The notes under the pieces: generated by a model | What the model was told of the DNA's origin: nothing | The model's input: the letters and a program-made list of their open reading frames with translations, nothing else | Database searches by the model: none | Assembly (NCBI GenBank): GCA_963281255.1 | Contig: OY725489.1 | Span: forward strand, 930,001 to 994,000 | Source of the DNA: Aphrocallistes beatrix | Taxonomy: Eukaryota > Porifera > Hexactinellida > Sceptrulophora > Aphrocallistidae | Direction: 5' to 3' | DNA length: 64,000 bases | Part shown: positions 32,121 through 43,652 of the stretch, one piece after another | How positions within the stretch are numbered: position 1 is the first letter of the stretch | Layout: each line of letters opens with the position of its first letter | Position numbers and translations under genes: made by a program

Positions 32121-33302
32121 ATGGCCACTAAAGAAGTAATGCAATCTGAAGGGATTGTGCCGCATCGAGGAGCCAAGGGTGTTGACATAACCGGTGATAC
32201 CGAAACCAATATAATCCGTTCCGACCTCGGTTGTTTCATGCGCGTGGATCATTTCAGGGAGGGGCATAAAGCTACCATTTTTCCACTTCATCCCACATGT
32301 GCTAATGGGGATCATTATTTTTCTCTCTATAAAAGTCCCGATGTCGGTGCCGATTATGCAGTTCATTTCGTAATGAAAGGAAACTCATGCCGCCAGGTAG
32401 AAGATTTGTCCACGGATGCAGCAGCTATAGAATTTAACGTTCATAAGGATTGTCAATATGGTGACTTTTACATGGCAACATCAAAGTATCATTCTTTCAG
32501 TACGTCGTATATTTTTATAATTGTGTTCGCAAAAGATTGGACTTTTAAAGTAGTGTCTGACTTGCATACTGCCAAATCGTCGAGCGAATACAAAAAATTG
32601 TATCCTCATGCAGCGAAAAACGACGGTCCATACAATCTCCACTATAACTGTAGGGGAGGGTTGTATTATTGGGCGACAAAGGGCTATTATGGTACAATGC
32701 GGTACCATATTATAAAGGGTGTAAATGAATGGGGGGTTCAAATCCATCACACAAAAGACTTAAATACTGACGAAGAAGGATCTGATGAAACAATTAGTCC
32801 ATCTATCACTAATTTCCTACCAGGGGGACTTAGTGTAAACATGGGTGTCCCAACTGGACAGTGGCATATCATAAAATCAATTATTAACGAGCATAGTGAT
32901 TCGCCACTAGAATGGTCCGATGAAGTAAGCAAAAGGATCGGACATAAAAAAAATTTGGCATCATCAATGATGATGAATTGGAATATTACTACAAAATTTT
33001 CGGAAGAAATTACTGCCGGTTTGACTTTAGAAAAAATAGCAACTGCTTCAAGTAAAACCGAATTTTCGGTTACTACTTCATTTGGAGGTGAAATTAAAAT
33101 GAGCTCTCAAGAAGATTGGGAAGAAGAGAAGACGGTGAAAGAAAAACTTGAATTAACAGTTAAACCTAAAAGTAACATGTACATCTGGCAGTACATTAAA
33201 GGTTTCAGGAAACAGGATGCATTCCAAGAAGTACTCTTCAGTCCACATTTGCTAGTGACTGACACAGCAGCTACCCCAACACATGTCCCAGCTTCATTAT
33301 AA
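32121..33302 (+). CDS. Aerolysin-like (beta-pore-forming fold) family protein, paralogue 2
   Basis: Single-exon gene of 393 residues from MATKEVMQSEG. It aligns with paralogue 1 along its full length: the three N-terminal repeats (HPTCANGDHYF, HKDCQYGDFYM, HYNCRGGLYYW), the linker ITNFLPGGL, and the C-terminal strand-rich region ending in MYIWQYIKGFRKQDAFQEVL. It is slightly shorter at its C-terminus than paralogue 1. Flanking DNA is also shared, so the pair is a tandem duplication of about 3.7 kb. Differences concentrate in parts of the N-terminal module (for example residues around 75-85 and 115-130). No signal peptide is seen. The family call rests on visible pattern, not a search. The gene looks whole. 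Confidence 0.6.
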   Translation: MATKEVMQSEGIVPHRGAKGVDITGDTETNIIRSDLGCFMRVDHFREGHKATIFPLHPTCANGDHYFSLYKSPDVGADYAVHFVMKGNSCRQVEDLSTDAAAIEFNVHKDCQYGDFYMATSKYHSFSTSYIFIIVFAKDWTFKVVSDLHTAKSSSEYKKLYPHAAKNDGPYNLHYNCRGGLYYWATKGYYGTMRYHIIKGVNEWGVQIHHTKDLNTDEEGSDETISPSITNFLPGGLSVNMGVPTGQWHIIKSIINEHSDSPLEWSDEVSKRIGHKKNLASSMMMNWNITTKFSEEITAGLTLEKIATASSKTEFSVTTSFGGEIKMSSQEDWEEEKTVKEKLELTVKPKSNMYIWQYIKGFRKQDAFQEVLFSPHLLVTDTAATPTHVPASL

Positions 33303-33983
33303 GGAGCATCGGCGAAGAAAGCAGTCTAGTGATCTATCTAGCAGTTACCATATCAGTGATTAGTTATAGTATCCTAGTTTTAGTTTAGCCATTAGTTTGT
33401 ATTCTGGTACTAGATCAGGTCAGCTTAGTTACTAATGGTTTAGTGGTCACTGATTAGTTATTGTTTGCTTAGCTGTATGTTTTTGTATACAAAATAAATT
33501 AAATTTCAGTTTTTATTCCAGTTAGCAATTAATCTTTATTGTTTGAACCATGGCCAAACAGTAACTTGCGGATTTTGGGATGCGGTAAAAGATGGTTGAA
33601 CTAATACATGAGCTGCCTAAAATCATTAATCACGCAGAATAGAGCTTAATAATTTACCAGCATATACAAATATGATGTTTAAAATAAATGGGCACTAATA
33701 TGTAAGGAACGGAAAGTGTGGCTTTTGGAGTGCAGTATGTTTGAAAAAAAGGGTGAAAATGGGGCGTTTTGATTGAGAAATCAGTAGGTGCGAAAGGGGT
33801 ATTTCAGGGGACGAAAATTCCAGGTCAATAAACTAACAACAATTGTGATTCAATCAAACAAAAGTTACAACTTTACACACAATAAAGTTCTAACTGATAT
33901 CAAAATCTAACTGATATCATATAATTATTCTAAAACGGTATAACATAATACGTATGTAGATCCTAGTATATTTTAATACAGTA
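33303..33983. other. Convergent gap between aerolysin-like gene 2 and lysozyme
   Basis: The first 150 bases repeat the 3' flank of gene 1. An AATAAA at about 33491-33496 could serve gene 2. No other gene is seen. Confidence 0.55.
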
Positions 33984-35340
33984 TTATAAATATGTTGAAT
34001 TGGATTCCAGTTCTATTTCTATTTTCTGGCCCAAGCAGCCTCTCTCAATCTGTTCTACGTCATCGGTACACCTGCTCTTCACTTGCCTACACCATAAAGT
34101 ACCCTTCAAGTGCTCTCCAGCCGCCTTATAATTCTTCTCTTCGATGTATCTCCTGAATGTACCAAAACCCTCTATTCCAGCCTTGCCCAAGTTGTACGTC
34201 ATGTCAACTAACACTGCTTCCACACACGAGCAAACAGAACCAAACACCGCTCGCTCGTTACTCTCAGCTGTTTTAAAATCAACAGAAAGGAGATCCACGC
34301 ACTGTCCATGAGACAGACAGCCCCCGTTGTACACCTTGTCGAAGTCCCCGCCCACTGCAGTTACCCGTGACCTGGCATCGGCCCTCTCCAAGTTGAATCC
34401 GAAGCAGATGGTGCGATGGCCTGTGGTGTCAACATATTCACAGCTGCGGTAGCCCTCATGTCTCTCTACTAATTCTTGTGCACTCGAGCAGCCCACTAAA
34501 TCAACTATGGCAAACATAAATCGAAGTTTTAGACATCTTAAATATTAAAACGCTAGGATTTTTTTGTGTTTGTCCGAATTGATTGAAGAATTGGCAAGTC
34601 GTAGAGATATGAAAATTGACATGTAGGTGTCAAATGAGACTACGATTAAGTTCTAAGATCTAAGCGAAATTTTCATACCTCCGCAAAAAAATGGAAAACA
34701 ATTTTTCACACCTTTTCTATACAATATATATGACTTTACTTTCACAATAGAAATCATTGTACGACACTACAATAGATTGTCATTGCTATTAATACTTCAA
34801 AGCCACAACTTATGTTTGATATCTTAATTTTATTATAGTGTATAGCAATAAAAAAGGTTATGTGCATATTTTCAATTTTTCACACCATTTAACGAATTTT
34901 GAAAAATATGCTAGAGACTAGCTTCCAACGGTTGACATGGGGGGTTAGTGGTGTCAACATATTCACAGCCTCATGTCTTCTAAATCTTGTGCACTCGAGC
35001 AGCCCACTAAATCAACTATGGCAAACATAAATGGAAGTTTTAGACATAATCATTGATAATCCATTACAATGGAATTAACAAAGCAACAAATCGTATTGAC
35101 AGAGTTTGGTAGGTGGTGAGAACTGTTTTTATAAACGCCACGTATGAGAAGAAAACCTTGATGTCAGGTTATATGTACATTATGTAAGAAAAAATATATT
35201 TGCGTAAATACGAAGTTACTTGAGCAACTCTTTCTCTAATAAAATGATAACTTACCTTCAGATTCAATGTCTATTATCAAATATTTTGTTTGAGATAAAA
35301 CAAACAAAGAGCAGAGAAGAATTAGTGAAAACCTAACCAT
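33984..35340 (-). CDS. Secreted phage-type (GH24) lysozyme, 2 exons
   Basis: Exon 1 (35256-35340) encodes MVRFSLILLCSLFVLSQTKY..., a clear signal peptide. Exon 2 (33984-34495) encodes the rest; the junction reads ESE/VGCSSAQELVERHEGY. The family hydrolyses peptidoglycan. The T4-lysozyme-like catalytic triad can be placed as E in RHEGY, D in YVDTTG and T in RTICFG. Further family features are FGFNL, YNLG and FRRYIEEKNYKAA. The mature protein has eight or more cysteines, more than bacterial relatives, which fits an extracellular, disulfide-stabilised enzyme. GH24 lysozymes are known in bivalves and some other invertebrates and are usually thought to have come from phage or bacteria; the intron shows that this gene is established in the host. 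Confidence 0.9.
34572..34955 (+). repeat. Dispersed repeat family member in the lysozyme intron
   Basis: The head reads CCGAATTGATTGAAGAATTG and the end contains AAATATGCTAGAGACTAGCT followed by TCCAACGGTTGACATGG, a piece of the 141-bp unit at 7.2 kb. It thus joins the head seen at 20007 with the body seen at 7205, showing that these repeats belong to one superfamily. Confidence 0.65.
34948..35048 (-). repeat. Duplicated fragment of lysozyme exon 2 with its splice acceptor
   Basis: The segment copies 34423-34540 (GTGTCAACATATTCACAG, TTGTGCACTCGAGCAGCCCA, ACTATGGCAAACATAAATGG) with small deletions. It carries the same acceptor (CTAAATC on the plus strand) but only about 60 coding bases and has deletions. 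It lies just upstream of the dispersed repeat in transcript direction. A decoy acceptor is therefore present in the intron. Confidence 0.8.
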
Positions 35341-35711
35341 CATAAGAAGCAAATTTACACACAAAAAACTAGTCACGCTTTAGCTTCATAATTCTATTTA
35401 TACCTTCACTCTACATATAGTAGGACATTATTACTCCTCTTCTCTTTATCAAATATGATCTAATCCAGGTATATGGTATCATGCCTAGAAGAACAAGTCA
35501 CAAGGTGAATTGTTCTCTAAATATTTTTACGTGTACCATACTGTATAGGGCACAAATCATTTAAGATAAGATTTCGTATTGTATCATGATTTATCTTTAA
35601 ACAATCGTTCTCCATCAAAACTCTAATTACAATACTAACAGAAACTAATTATAATCTACAATACTACACAACTACATTGCTAAGGACTTTTCCTAAACTT
35701 TCTAGAATCTT

Positions 35712-38700
35712 CTACATCGGTCTTCCCCTCCCTACAGGGGGGCCGCCGGGCATACCCGCGGGGGGACCGTCGACTACAGACTTGGGTGCTTTGATCGTCT
35801 CGTCCACAGAGAGAATAAGATTGGCAGCTTCGCAAGCGGCTGTAATTGCGTTTATTTTCACAAGTGAAGGTTCCCATACACACGCGTCGAAATTGTCTGC
35901 CAGTCCTTCGTTAACAATGTCTACTCCGATCCATTTGTGTCCCAGCGAGTGCTGCTGTCTCAGTCTGTTCAGGATCTCGTTAGCGTCGAATCCCGCGTTG
36001 TCGCACAACTGTCGCGGAATCACTTCCAAGGACTTGGCTACTGCGGATATGATGAACTGCTGCTTGCCTGAAAATTATTAATAATACAGATAACTCAAAT
36101 ATTTCCAAATGATGCACCTGATTAAAAGGATACTACCAGCAAAGTAAATAACAAAGCTAATCTGTCAAGTAATACGGAAAGGAAAAAAAATATTTTTAGT
36201 AACTGTAAATGCGATATTCATTTCAAAATATTTAGAATTGTAAAACAGATCCGTGTTAATTTATAGTGAAACTTATCCTGATGTGGTTTTGAAGAAATAC
36301 TTCATGGAATATCCTTACAGCAGAGAGAAAGTCTTTTCTTAAATTAAACCTACCGGAAATTGTTCTGGAAAGTTCTCTGAGAATCTTACTCAGCTCCATC
36401 TCAATAGCCCCGCCTCCTGCGACGATGGCCTCGTGCTTGATAGCTCTCCTCACGATCATGATGGCGTCATGCAGAGACCTCTCCGTCTCCTCTATGAACT
36501 GCTCAGCCCCGCCGCGCAACATCAGAGTGCACGTCTTGGAATTAGGACAACCTCGGAAGATGTTATATCTGAGACGAGATGTCATGCGTTAAATTCTCAA
36601 GACAGTGGAACCTGCGCTATCAGACACTCGTTGGGAAATGAAAAAGTGCCGGATTATGCAGTACAAATTGAATGGAATGAAGCTCATTGGGAAATGAAAC
36701 AATGTCGGATTATAGAGGCGTTCCGGATTAAACAGGTGTCGGATTATCGAGGTTCTACTGTATATCGAATTGTCACACATAACGAATAGTCGGTATCCCC
36801 AGGAGATTATATTATCCAAGGCTTAACTCAATTATTGCATCATAATAGAAGAATGGCAATTACTAATAAACAAACCTTTCTCCTCCAACCTGCACCTCCT
36901 CGAATACGTCACAGGCGCCTAACACCTCAGGTTTGAGGTCGCTAGTGGTCGTCTGTATAGCTCCCCCACAGGCCTTCAGTGTCCTCTTCATGTCCTCCTC
37001 AGTCACACGACCAGCGCAGAAGATGTCTCTGCAAACATTTAAAACATCGATAATCACTTTTCCATCATACCGTTGTTAAACAATACTTCTGTTGGATACA
37101 TTAGTTCACAGGAACTGGATTTCAAAATTCAGTAATTATTCTTGATGATATTTGATCTTTTTCACTTCGAATGTCTCCGATTAACGCATACTTGCCAACT
37201 GTCCCGTTTTTGGCGGGAAATCCCGCTTTTTCGGACATATGTGTTGACAGTAATGTCCCGCGAAAAAGTCCGGAATTGTCAGAAGTGGAATTGTCCCGCT
37301 TTTCAGTGTATAGGACAAATACAAATATTTATGTCCCACTAAATACTACTTATGTCTCACTTTTTCCTTCCAGAGGTGTGCATGTATGCTAACGGATATA
37401 AAACCTATTCCTCACTACCTGTCAGCAAAGTACTGTGTAGCCACATCTCCAATCGGGAGTTTAGAGAGGACCACCTTAGCTCCACACGTGGCTAGACTCT
37501 CCAGTTTCCTGTAGAGGATGTTCCACTCCTCATCCACCACTGCTTGGTACTCCTCCACACTCTGCAACCTCAGCTCAGCGTTCTCTCTCTCCGCCTTCAG
37601 CTCTAACTCGATGTTCAGCATTGCTAGCTTGGGAGAACAATATTTCTTCGGTTGCATTTCAAAACCTAGAAATACGTAACAGTGCGTATCACGATACCAC
37701 ACAATTTTGTGCTAAAATGTCACTGTGTTAACACCGCTATAAAATACCCGCATAAGAAAATGTCTTCTTGAAAGCCACTCCTTCAATGAAGAGGCTGTCA
37801 CTGAGGCTGCCACCTGTCACCTTCTTTATCCCGATCATCTTGAGAGGGAGCAGCTCCTGGTCCAGGATGGAGACGGCGTCCACTACCATTTTAGAGAAGA
37901 ATTCCTTCTCAGTGGCCACCAGCTTGGAACTGAGAGAAGTGGCCGCGCACCTCTCTAGCATGAGACGGAACTCTGCAGGATTGTCTTTCTTCAGCGTCAC
38001 CTATCAATGTCTGTGATTAAATGGTTTTAAGGAGAATTGAATGGTTAAAGTTTCCTCATCAGCTTGAGATTCTATGCTACATCTCAGGGAAGCGGTCACT
38101 CCTTTCTAGAATATTCCATAGACGCACCAACCTGCAGTTCTCGAATAGCCTCCAGCGCCTTGTCAGCAGCCATTCTGATTCCGTTCGAGATGAAGTGCGT
38201 GTGCATTCCCTCCTCCACGTACGGCTTCACCAGCTTCAAGATCTCCCCGGCTAGCAGCACCACCGTGGTGGTCCCGTCCCCCACCTCTGCATCCTGGGAC
38301 TGAGCTATGTCCACGAGGGTCTTGGCAGCCGGGTGCACGACCTCCAGGTTACTCACAATCGTGGCGCCGTCATTGGATATGATCGTCTTCCCGCCCTGGT
38401 CCACTATTAACTTGTCCATACCGCGAGGGCCTAACGTAGTCTTCACCGCATCCACGATCACCTGTAAAGAAAGGAATAGAGACAACATTAAACGGGAATT
38501 ATGATCGAAATGAATAGTTTAAGTATAAAAAGTTACGATTCCGTAAACTGGGGTGACTTTGGCCCTAAGAGGTGACTTTGTTCCACAATAGCAATTTTAA
38601 TAAAATATACTCAAACTAATGAATCAATGAAATCACATTGCTAATATGTTGAATGAAACTCTCAATATATCCAAAGGTATTTAAACCGCAATATTTCTAA

Positions 38701-38897
38701 GTTTGAGTAGTATATTTTATTAAAATTGCTAAAGTCACCTCTTAGGGCCAAAGTCGCCCAGTTTACGGTATCTGGAGCGTGACTACAGCAATAAGACTGA
38801 CCTGACATGCGTTGATGTTGCTGATGATCTGAGGCTTTCCTTGCGAGGTGTCAGTCCCATCCTTCAGGAGGATTATCTGAGGCCGCATTAACATCAT
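35712..38897 (-). CDS. CCT7: T-complex protein 1 subunit eta (CCT7), 7 exons
   Basis: CCT7 is one of eight subunits of the cytosolic TRiC/CCT chaperonin, which folds actin, tubulin and others. Exons: 38802-38897, 38131-38461, 37748-38000, 37419-37665, 36876-37028, 36354-36568 and 35712-36067; all borders join in frame (for example FADR/DIFCAG and GGER/YNIFRG). Chaperonin signatures are present: [37 protein letters not shown] and [19 protein letters not shown]. The eta-specific C-terminus with a Gly-rich PPVGRGRPM tail is visible. About 550 residues, the usual length (human 543). The start [20 protein letters not shown] aligns with the human N-terminus. Introns hold three short DNA elements. 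Confidence 0.97.
36603..36760. mobile_element. Short inverted-repeat element, family C, in CCT7 intron
   Basis: It starts CAGTGGAACCTGCGCTATCA and ends CGGATTATCGAGGTTCTACTG-like sequence (ends at 36760, TA follows). The CGGATTA motif occurs four times in 158 bases. TA is seen only on the right. It is non-coding. Confidence 0.8.
37186..37389. mobile_element. Short element with TGCCAACTGTCCCG end, in CCT7 intron
   Basis: The left end reads GCATACTTGCCAACTGTCCC and the right end GTGTGCATGTATGC. The interior repeats GTCCCGC/GCGGGA several times. Related copies are at 42397-42620 and about 50657-50850. It is a MITE-like non-autonomous element of undecided superfamily. Confidence 0.75.
38541..38768. 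mobile_element. Long inverted-repeat element in CCT7 intron 1
   Basis: The left arm is CCGTAAACTGGGGTGACTTT, then GGCCCTAAGAGGTGACTTTG, and the right arm is its complement ending CAGTTTACGG. Complementarity continues through AGCAATTTTAATAAAATATA, giving arms of about 90 bases in a 228-bp element. It is a foldback MITE. Confidence 0.88.
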
Positions 38898-38984
38898 ACT
38901 GGACCACTAAACGCACTGAGAACCGCGTAAACCGTAAAATCCATGAGCATAAGTATATCTTATTTAGTTAAACGATAAATATAT

Positions 38985-39215
38985 TTTGTTTGTTTTCGTT
39001 TACGATAGATACATAAAGTAAACAAATTTCGAAAGTACGTATACTAGAGTTCAGCTTTCAAATATCGTATTTTCGAGACTAGTATATAAATCTTTTGTTT
39101 AGTTATTAGGCGCCCGTAGGGGCTCTGAATTATTTGATATTCCGGGCGCCCGCAGGGCGATTCTGCCGACACAAAGTGTTTGCTAACCGCGCCACGCAAG
39201 TGCACGAAACGCGCT
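38985..39215 (+). repeat. Dispersed repeat: diverged 141-bp-type unit and GC-rich tail
   Basis: TACATAAAGTAAACAAATTT, TCGTATTTTCGAG and then GCGCCCGCAGGGCGATTCTG with GCGCCACGCAAGTGCACGAA recapitulate, in a single unit, the order seen at 7205-7855. It fills the gap between CCT7 and POR. Confidence 0.7.
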
Positions 39216-39314
39216 TGTTTATATTAATTCAGAAATAAATCTAGATGCAATCTTGAAATATGTCCAACCGATCATGGATAATTGAAAAACTAAAGTGTTC
39301 GGTATTCTATACAA

Positions 39315-42300
39315 TCAACTCCAGACGTCCAGTTGATACTTGTTCTTGTTTTGAAGACCTTTTAAGAATTGCGCTGCTTCCTCACTACTCATCTTCCCCT
39401 CTTGCTCTAGAATCAGCAGCAAATTCGTGTGGACATCTCGTGCCATATTCCTAGCATCGCCACACACGTAGATATAAGCTCCCTCCTGGTTTAAGAGTCT
39501 GAACAGATCTCCTGATATGTCTCGCATCATGTGCTGCACATAAACCTAGAATAGATTCTACCCAATAACGGACACATTTCAGAGTTAACAATTATCTCGT
39601 TTTACTAAAGCAAGTTTGCCTTAGCAAATTACATTCGAAGAGAGAGAGAGAGTTTTTAAAATTCCACTTTATTCTGTGGCAACCAAGTAACATTTTCGAT
39701 CAAATCGAATCTATGAGTATTCTGTTGAAACTTTATAGTTAGTTATTGTCCAAATCGAGATCATTAAGTTAATAAATGTCAAACTTTCGATCATATATTT
39801 CTGATCGGATTTCGTTCTAACCTTCTCCTCTTGTTCTCTTGAGAAAGCAACCAGCAGCTTCTCTATCGTTCCATCTTCTTGATAAGCAACCAACTCCTCT
39901 TCATAGATAAAATCCCACTTCCTGTTCCTACACCCGAAGAAGAGCACCGCACTTCCGGCCTCTCTCCCTGTCCCCTTGAGGGTCCCCCTCTCCTGGAGAA
40001 ACCCCCTGAAGGGAGCGAGACCTGTCCCTGGTCCAATCATGACAATGGGGACCTTGGTCCTCAGGGGTAACTTGAAAGTAGATTTTCTCACATAGACAGG
40101 GAACTGTACCCTCTCTGTGCTATCAGTCGCGTATTTAGCTGCCAGGTCCCTGAACATACTGCTCGCTACCCCGGACACAGGGCGCGAAAGGGAGGTGTTG
40201 AAGTCTACCAGGACAGCTGTTATATGGATTGAGCGGGGGTGTAGTTTGGGAGAGGAGGAGATGGAGTAGTAGCGGCACTGTAACCTGTTTGAAAGACAGA
40301 CTGCTTGAATGATAAGAACGTATACCGAATACAGGGGCGGTTCAAGGAATTTGCAAATCCGAGACCGGAGCGGTACAAAAGAGGCAAACCGGACTATCCC
40401 TCCGGATTCACCCCTGCCCCCCCCTGAAGTAGCAACCAAATAAATGTATTGATAAAGGCTATGGTGAGATATTTCTATTTGAGGTAACTATTATGTGGGC
40501 AAATGCTACTTCAACACATGTATGCATATGAACTAATGCAGAAGGGTTTTGAGCGGAATCAATAGGACCAAGCATTTCAGGCTGAGTTGAATAACTCTGG
40601 CACCTGTGTACCCTCTCACCTGGGTAGCAGCTCTAGCAGGAGGTCGACAGGAGGGCGTAGAGAAGGGAACTCCTCCAACAGACACAGCACAGACCTCTGC
40701 GGATCCAATATGAACCCTTGATACTGTCTTCTCCCCTCTTCTCCCTTCTGAGTCAGCTCAAGTAGACTCTCCTTCTCTGATTCCTCCACAGCGTAGTTGG
40801 CTAGCTCCTTGATGAGGTGCGTGTTAGGCAGAGAGGTGAGGTCGACATAGTGAGTGAGAGCAGTGCGGATGGAACAAGGACAAGGGAAGGGGTGCCGCTT
40901 GGAAGCGAGCTCGTCTTTGTTGTTGAGAGAAAATATCTGTAGAACAATATCCAGCATACAGTCGAGTTGTTATAGCGGCCACCAGGGATGGGTTCAATTA
41001 TAATTTTCTACCACAATTGCAATTACAATTACAGTCGACTCCGCTTAATAGGGTCACATCGGTCAGAGGACATTTTGCCTCGATTAAGCGGAGAACCCTA
41101 TTAACCGAAAATATTTTGTATTAGCTTCTATTTATGAGAGCTATTCCGGTCCTGCCAAAAGTGGCCCGATTAAACAGTGGCACTATTAAGCAGAGTCGAC
41201 TGTATATGGATTTGTGTCTTCCAATTCCAAAATTCCAATTATTCCAAACGTAATTAATTGTAATTGAATGAATTACAATCATAATTGACTCAACCCTGAC
41301 TTCCACGCTACCTATACAACGGCACCTGTACATAACTAACGGTTAAGTTAGATAGCTCATTACCTGATCAAGATCAACATCGAGTCTCTTTCCAAACCGT
41401 CTCACCAGCTGTTCGTCGTTACGGACATAGAGTGCCAAGTGATCGCCCGCCTGATACTTGAGATTGGCGCCCGTTATGTCTAATTCCATGTGGAGACAGG
41501 ACCTGCCGCCCCCCGTGTGCAGCTCCCGCACACACGTCACCTCTGCGAGGTACGGATTCTTAGAGTCGAACGGAGACTTTTGAGACTGGAACGAGTGCAG
41601 ACGTTGTGGCTCTCCAACGAATATCTGATCCTAATTGGGCGAATAGCGCCGTAATTCCGTGTAATGACAATGCAATGTTATTTTGTGCGTTCAAGCCATC
41701 CTTTCACATATGCAGGCAAGCTAAGGCCACCTTTTATATAAAAGGTCAAATTCAATGAGAGGAGTTCAATTACGAATCTCAGGGATCAGTTCAAATCACT
41801 TCATTTTCGCAGCAAAAGGGCAAGATTCTTAACGGGAATTAACATATCGCTATAAGCTAAAATTCACAGATTGAACCATGGATAGTTTTTTTATAGCCGA
41901 ACACAGCTAAAGTATACAATCGTAACAAACCACTGTATGTCCGATCCAATAGCTGAATAGTAGGGCACATCCCAACTGACATTCTTCTTGAATGAGGCGA
42001 TAAGAGTATGTAATAATTATTAGTGCACTTAGTTTTTATTGGATACGGCATACCTGAATCATTTCTGTGTCGTCATGGAATACGACATCATAATCTCTCC
42101 CCACGAACTGGCCGATAGATTCCGGGTCTATGTTGAAGTGCTGGATAACTCCATCATTGAATGTCTCCTTCCACTTCAAGAAGTCTTCCTCTATGTTCCC
42201 GTCTGCGTCCCCCTCTCCCCTCACACACACACGGTCAGCCCCCAGCGCAGCCAGTCTCTTGTCCACGATGCGACCTGTCAAAACAATTGTTCAGCTACGG

Positions 42301-43267
42301 ACAGGACAATTAAGGTGTCATAGACCAAAATTAATGGTTAAACTAAGACTGGTGGGTCAATATTCATGCCACGCGCCAAGTAAGAATATCATTATTCATA
42401 CATGCCAACCTGAGCCATGATAAAAACGGGACGCAGCGTTGAATTTCGCGGGACATGGCGGGACGCAATAGAAAAGTATTATATATTAGTAAAAAAAAAG
42501 CGGGACATAATGGGGAAATTTCATGTAAAAGTGGGACATTCGAGAAAATTAGCTCGATAGAAAATAGAAGAGTGAAAAAATCGGGACGTCCCGCCAAAAA
42601 CGGGACAGTTGGCAAGTATGATTATTCGGTGAAAGTTTCCATGACAACCCCCAAATCCAGTGCGACTGCAAATACATGAGAATATCCGTGTGCCTCACTG
42701 CTCACCTATCTCGTTGTAATGCTCGTAGGTCTTATTCCCTAGTCCGAATACTGTGTAGCTGAGGCCGTTCAGTTCCACGGCTGTGCTCTTCAGCCAGTCC
42801 ATGAACTCTATCGCATTATCAGTCGGGTCCCCCACCCCGTAGGTAGCCATGCAGAAGATAATCATCAGTTGTCCGAGAGAGGAGGATAAATCGCGAAATT
42901 TAGTAAGTTCCTCCCAGTCATCGCAATCCTCTGGATCGTATATAAAGGCGCCTAATCCAAGAGCCTTGCACTCTTTGGCCAAACGTGAAGCGAAAGCTTC
43001 AGCGGTTCCAGTCTGTGACCCGTAGAACACGACCACACGCTGTCCTCCGGTCTTAGCCCGCTCATAGAAAGACCGCGACACGATAGGGCCGTTGCCTACT
43101 TTCGGGATATTCAGGGAGAGTGTGTGGGTAGTTCGGTTTTCTTTGCGGAGGAATTTTCTCCATACAAAGTAGAGGATAACTGCAGTGATTAAAGTCAGAA
43201 TTATAACATCCGATAGAGAAACAGCATCCTCCCCTTCTGAGGGATTGTCTTGTGACTCTCCAGGCAT
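39315..43267 (-). CDS. POR: NADPH-cytochrome P450 reductase, 6 coding exons
   Basis: POR passes electrons from NADPH through FAD and FMN to microsomal P450s and haem oxygenase. Exons: 42706-43267, 42054-42274, 41364-41630, 40620-40937, 39822-40284 and 39315-39545. Domain order: a short lumenal/N-terminal stretch with a membrane anchor (DVIILTLITAVILYFVWRKF); the FMN-binding flavodoxin domain (VVFYGSQTGTAEAFASRL, CMATYGVGDPTDNA, VFGLGNKTYEHYNEIG); the FAD/connecting domain (KRHPFPCPCSIRTALTHYVD, RYYSISSSPKLHP); and the NADPH domain (IGPGTGLAPFRGFLQER, YVCGDARNMARDV) ending YQLDVWS. About 680 residues, the usual length. All cofactor motifs are present. Introns contain several short DNA elements. 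Confidence 0.97.
40332..40416. mobile_element. Tiny hAT-like inverted-repeat element in POR intron
   Basis: CAGGGGCGGTTCAAGGAATT at the left and CTCCGGATTCACCCCTG at the right form inverted ends of a typical CAGGGGCGGATC-type hAT MITE. No clear 8-bp target repeat is seen. 85 bases. Confidence 0.65.
41032..41202. mobile_element. TA-flanked inverted-repeat element, family A copy 2, in POR intron
   Basis: It starts CAGTCGACTCCGCTTAATAG and ends TTAAGCAGAGTCGACTG with TA on both sides. It is about 85-90% identical by eye to the copy at 11583-11769, with one internal deletion near the right end. Confidence 0.9.
42397..42620. mobile_element. Short element with CGGGACAGTTGGCAAGTATG end, in POR intron
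   Basis: The left end is CATACATGCCAACCTGAGCC and the right end is CGGGACAGTTGGCAAGTATG. The GCGGGAC motif recurs in the interior. It belongs to the family at 37186-37389. Confidence 0.8.
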
Positions 43268-43652
43268 TAGAATAAATTAGACTCTTGAAGCAAGAGAGTA
43301 GTAAAATGGATACAAATTATTATTATTTTTGACTTCGAGGTTTTCAAGTGTAGTATTTAGGATTCATCAATCTTCAAACGGTCTTACATATTAAACTGAG
43401 TGCTGCATTGAATCTATATGATAGATTCCGCTCCTTTGGGCGTATGATTCAGGCCTATCAACTTGTATTTCACTAAATCGTGTGATGGCATTGACAAATC
43501 GTGAGATCTGGGAAAATAGTATTACAAACGCTGGTTCTAAATCGTGAGACACATGACGAGATCGTGGGATTTGAGAGGCCTGTGATTTTTGGTCGTGTTT
43601 ATTTGCACGAAAATACCAGTGCAAAAGAATGTATGAACTATTATAAAAAATA

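Noticed and set aside
42039-42323. Plus-strand frame of 94 residues across POR exon 2
   Set aside because: It is antisense to a well-supported coding exon and has no features of its own.
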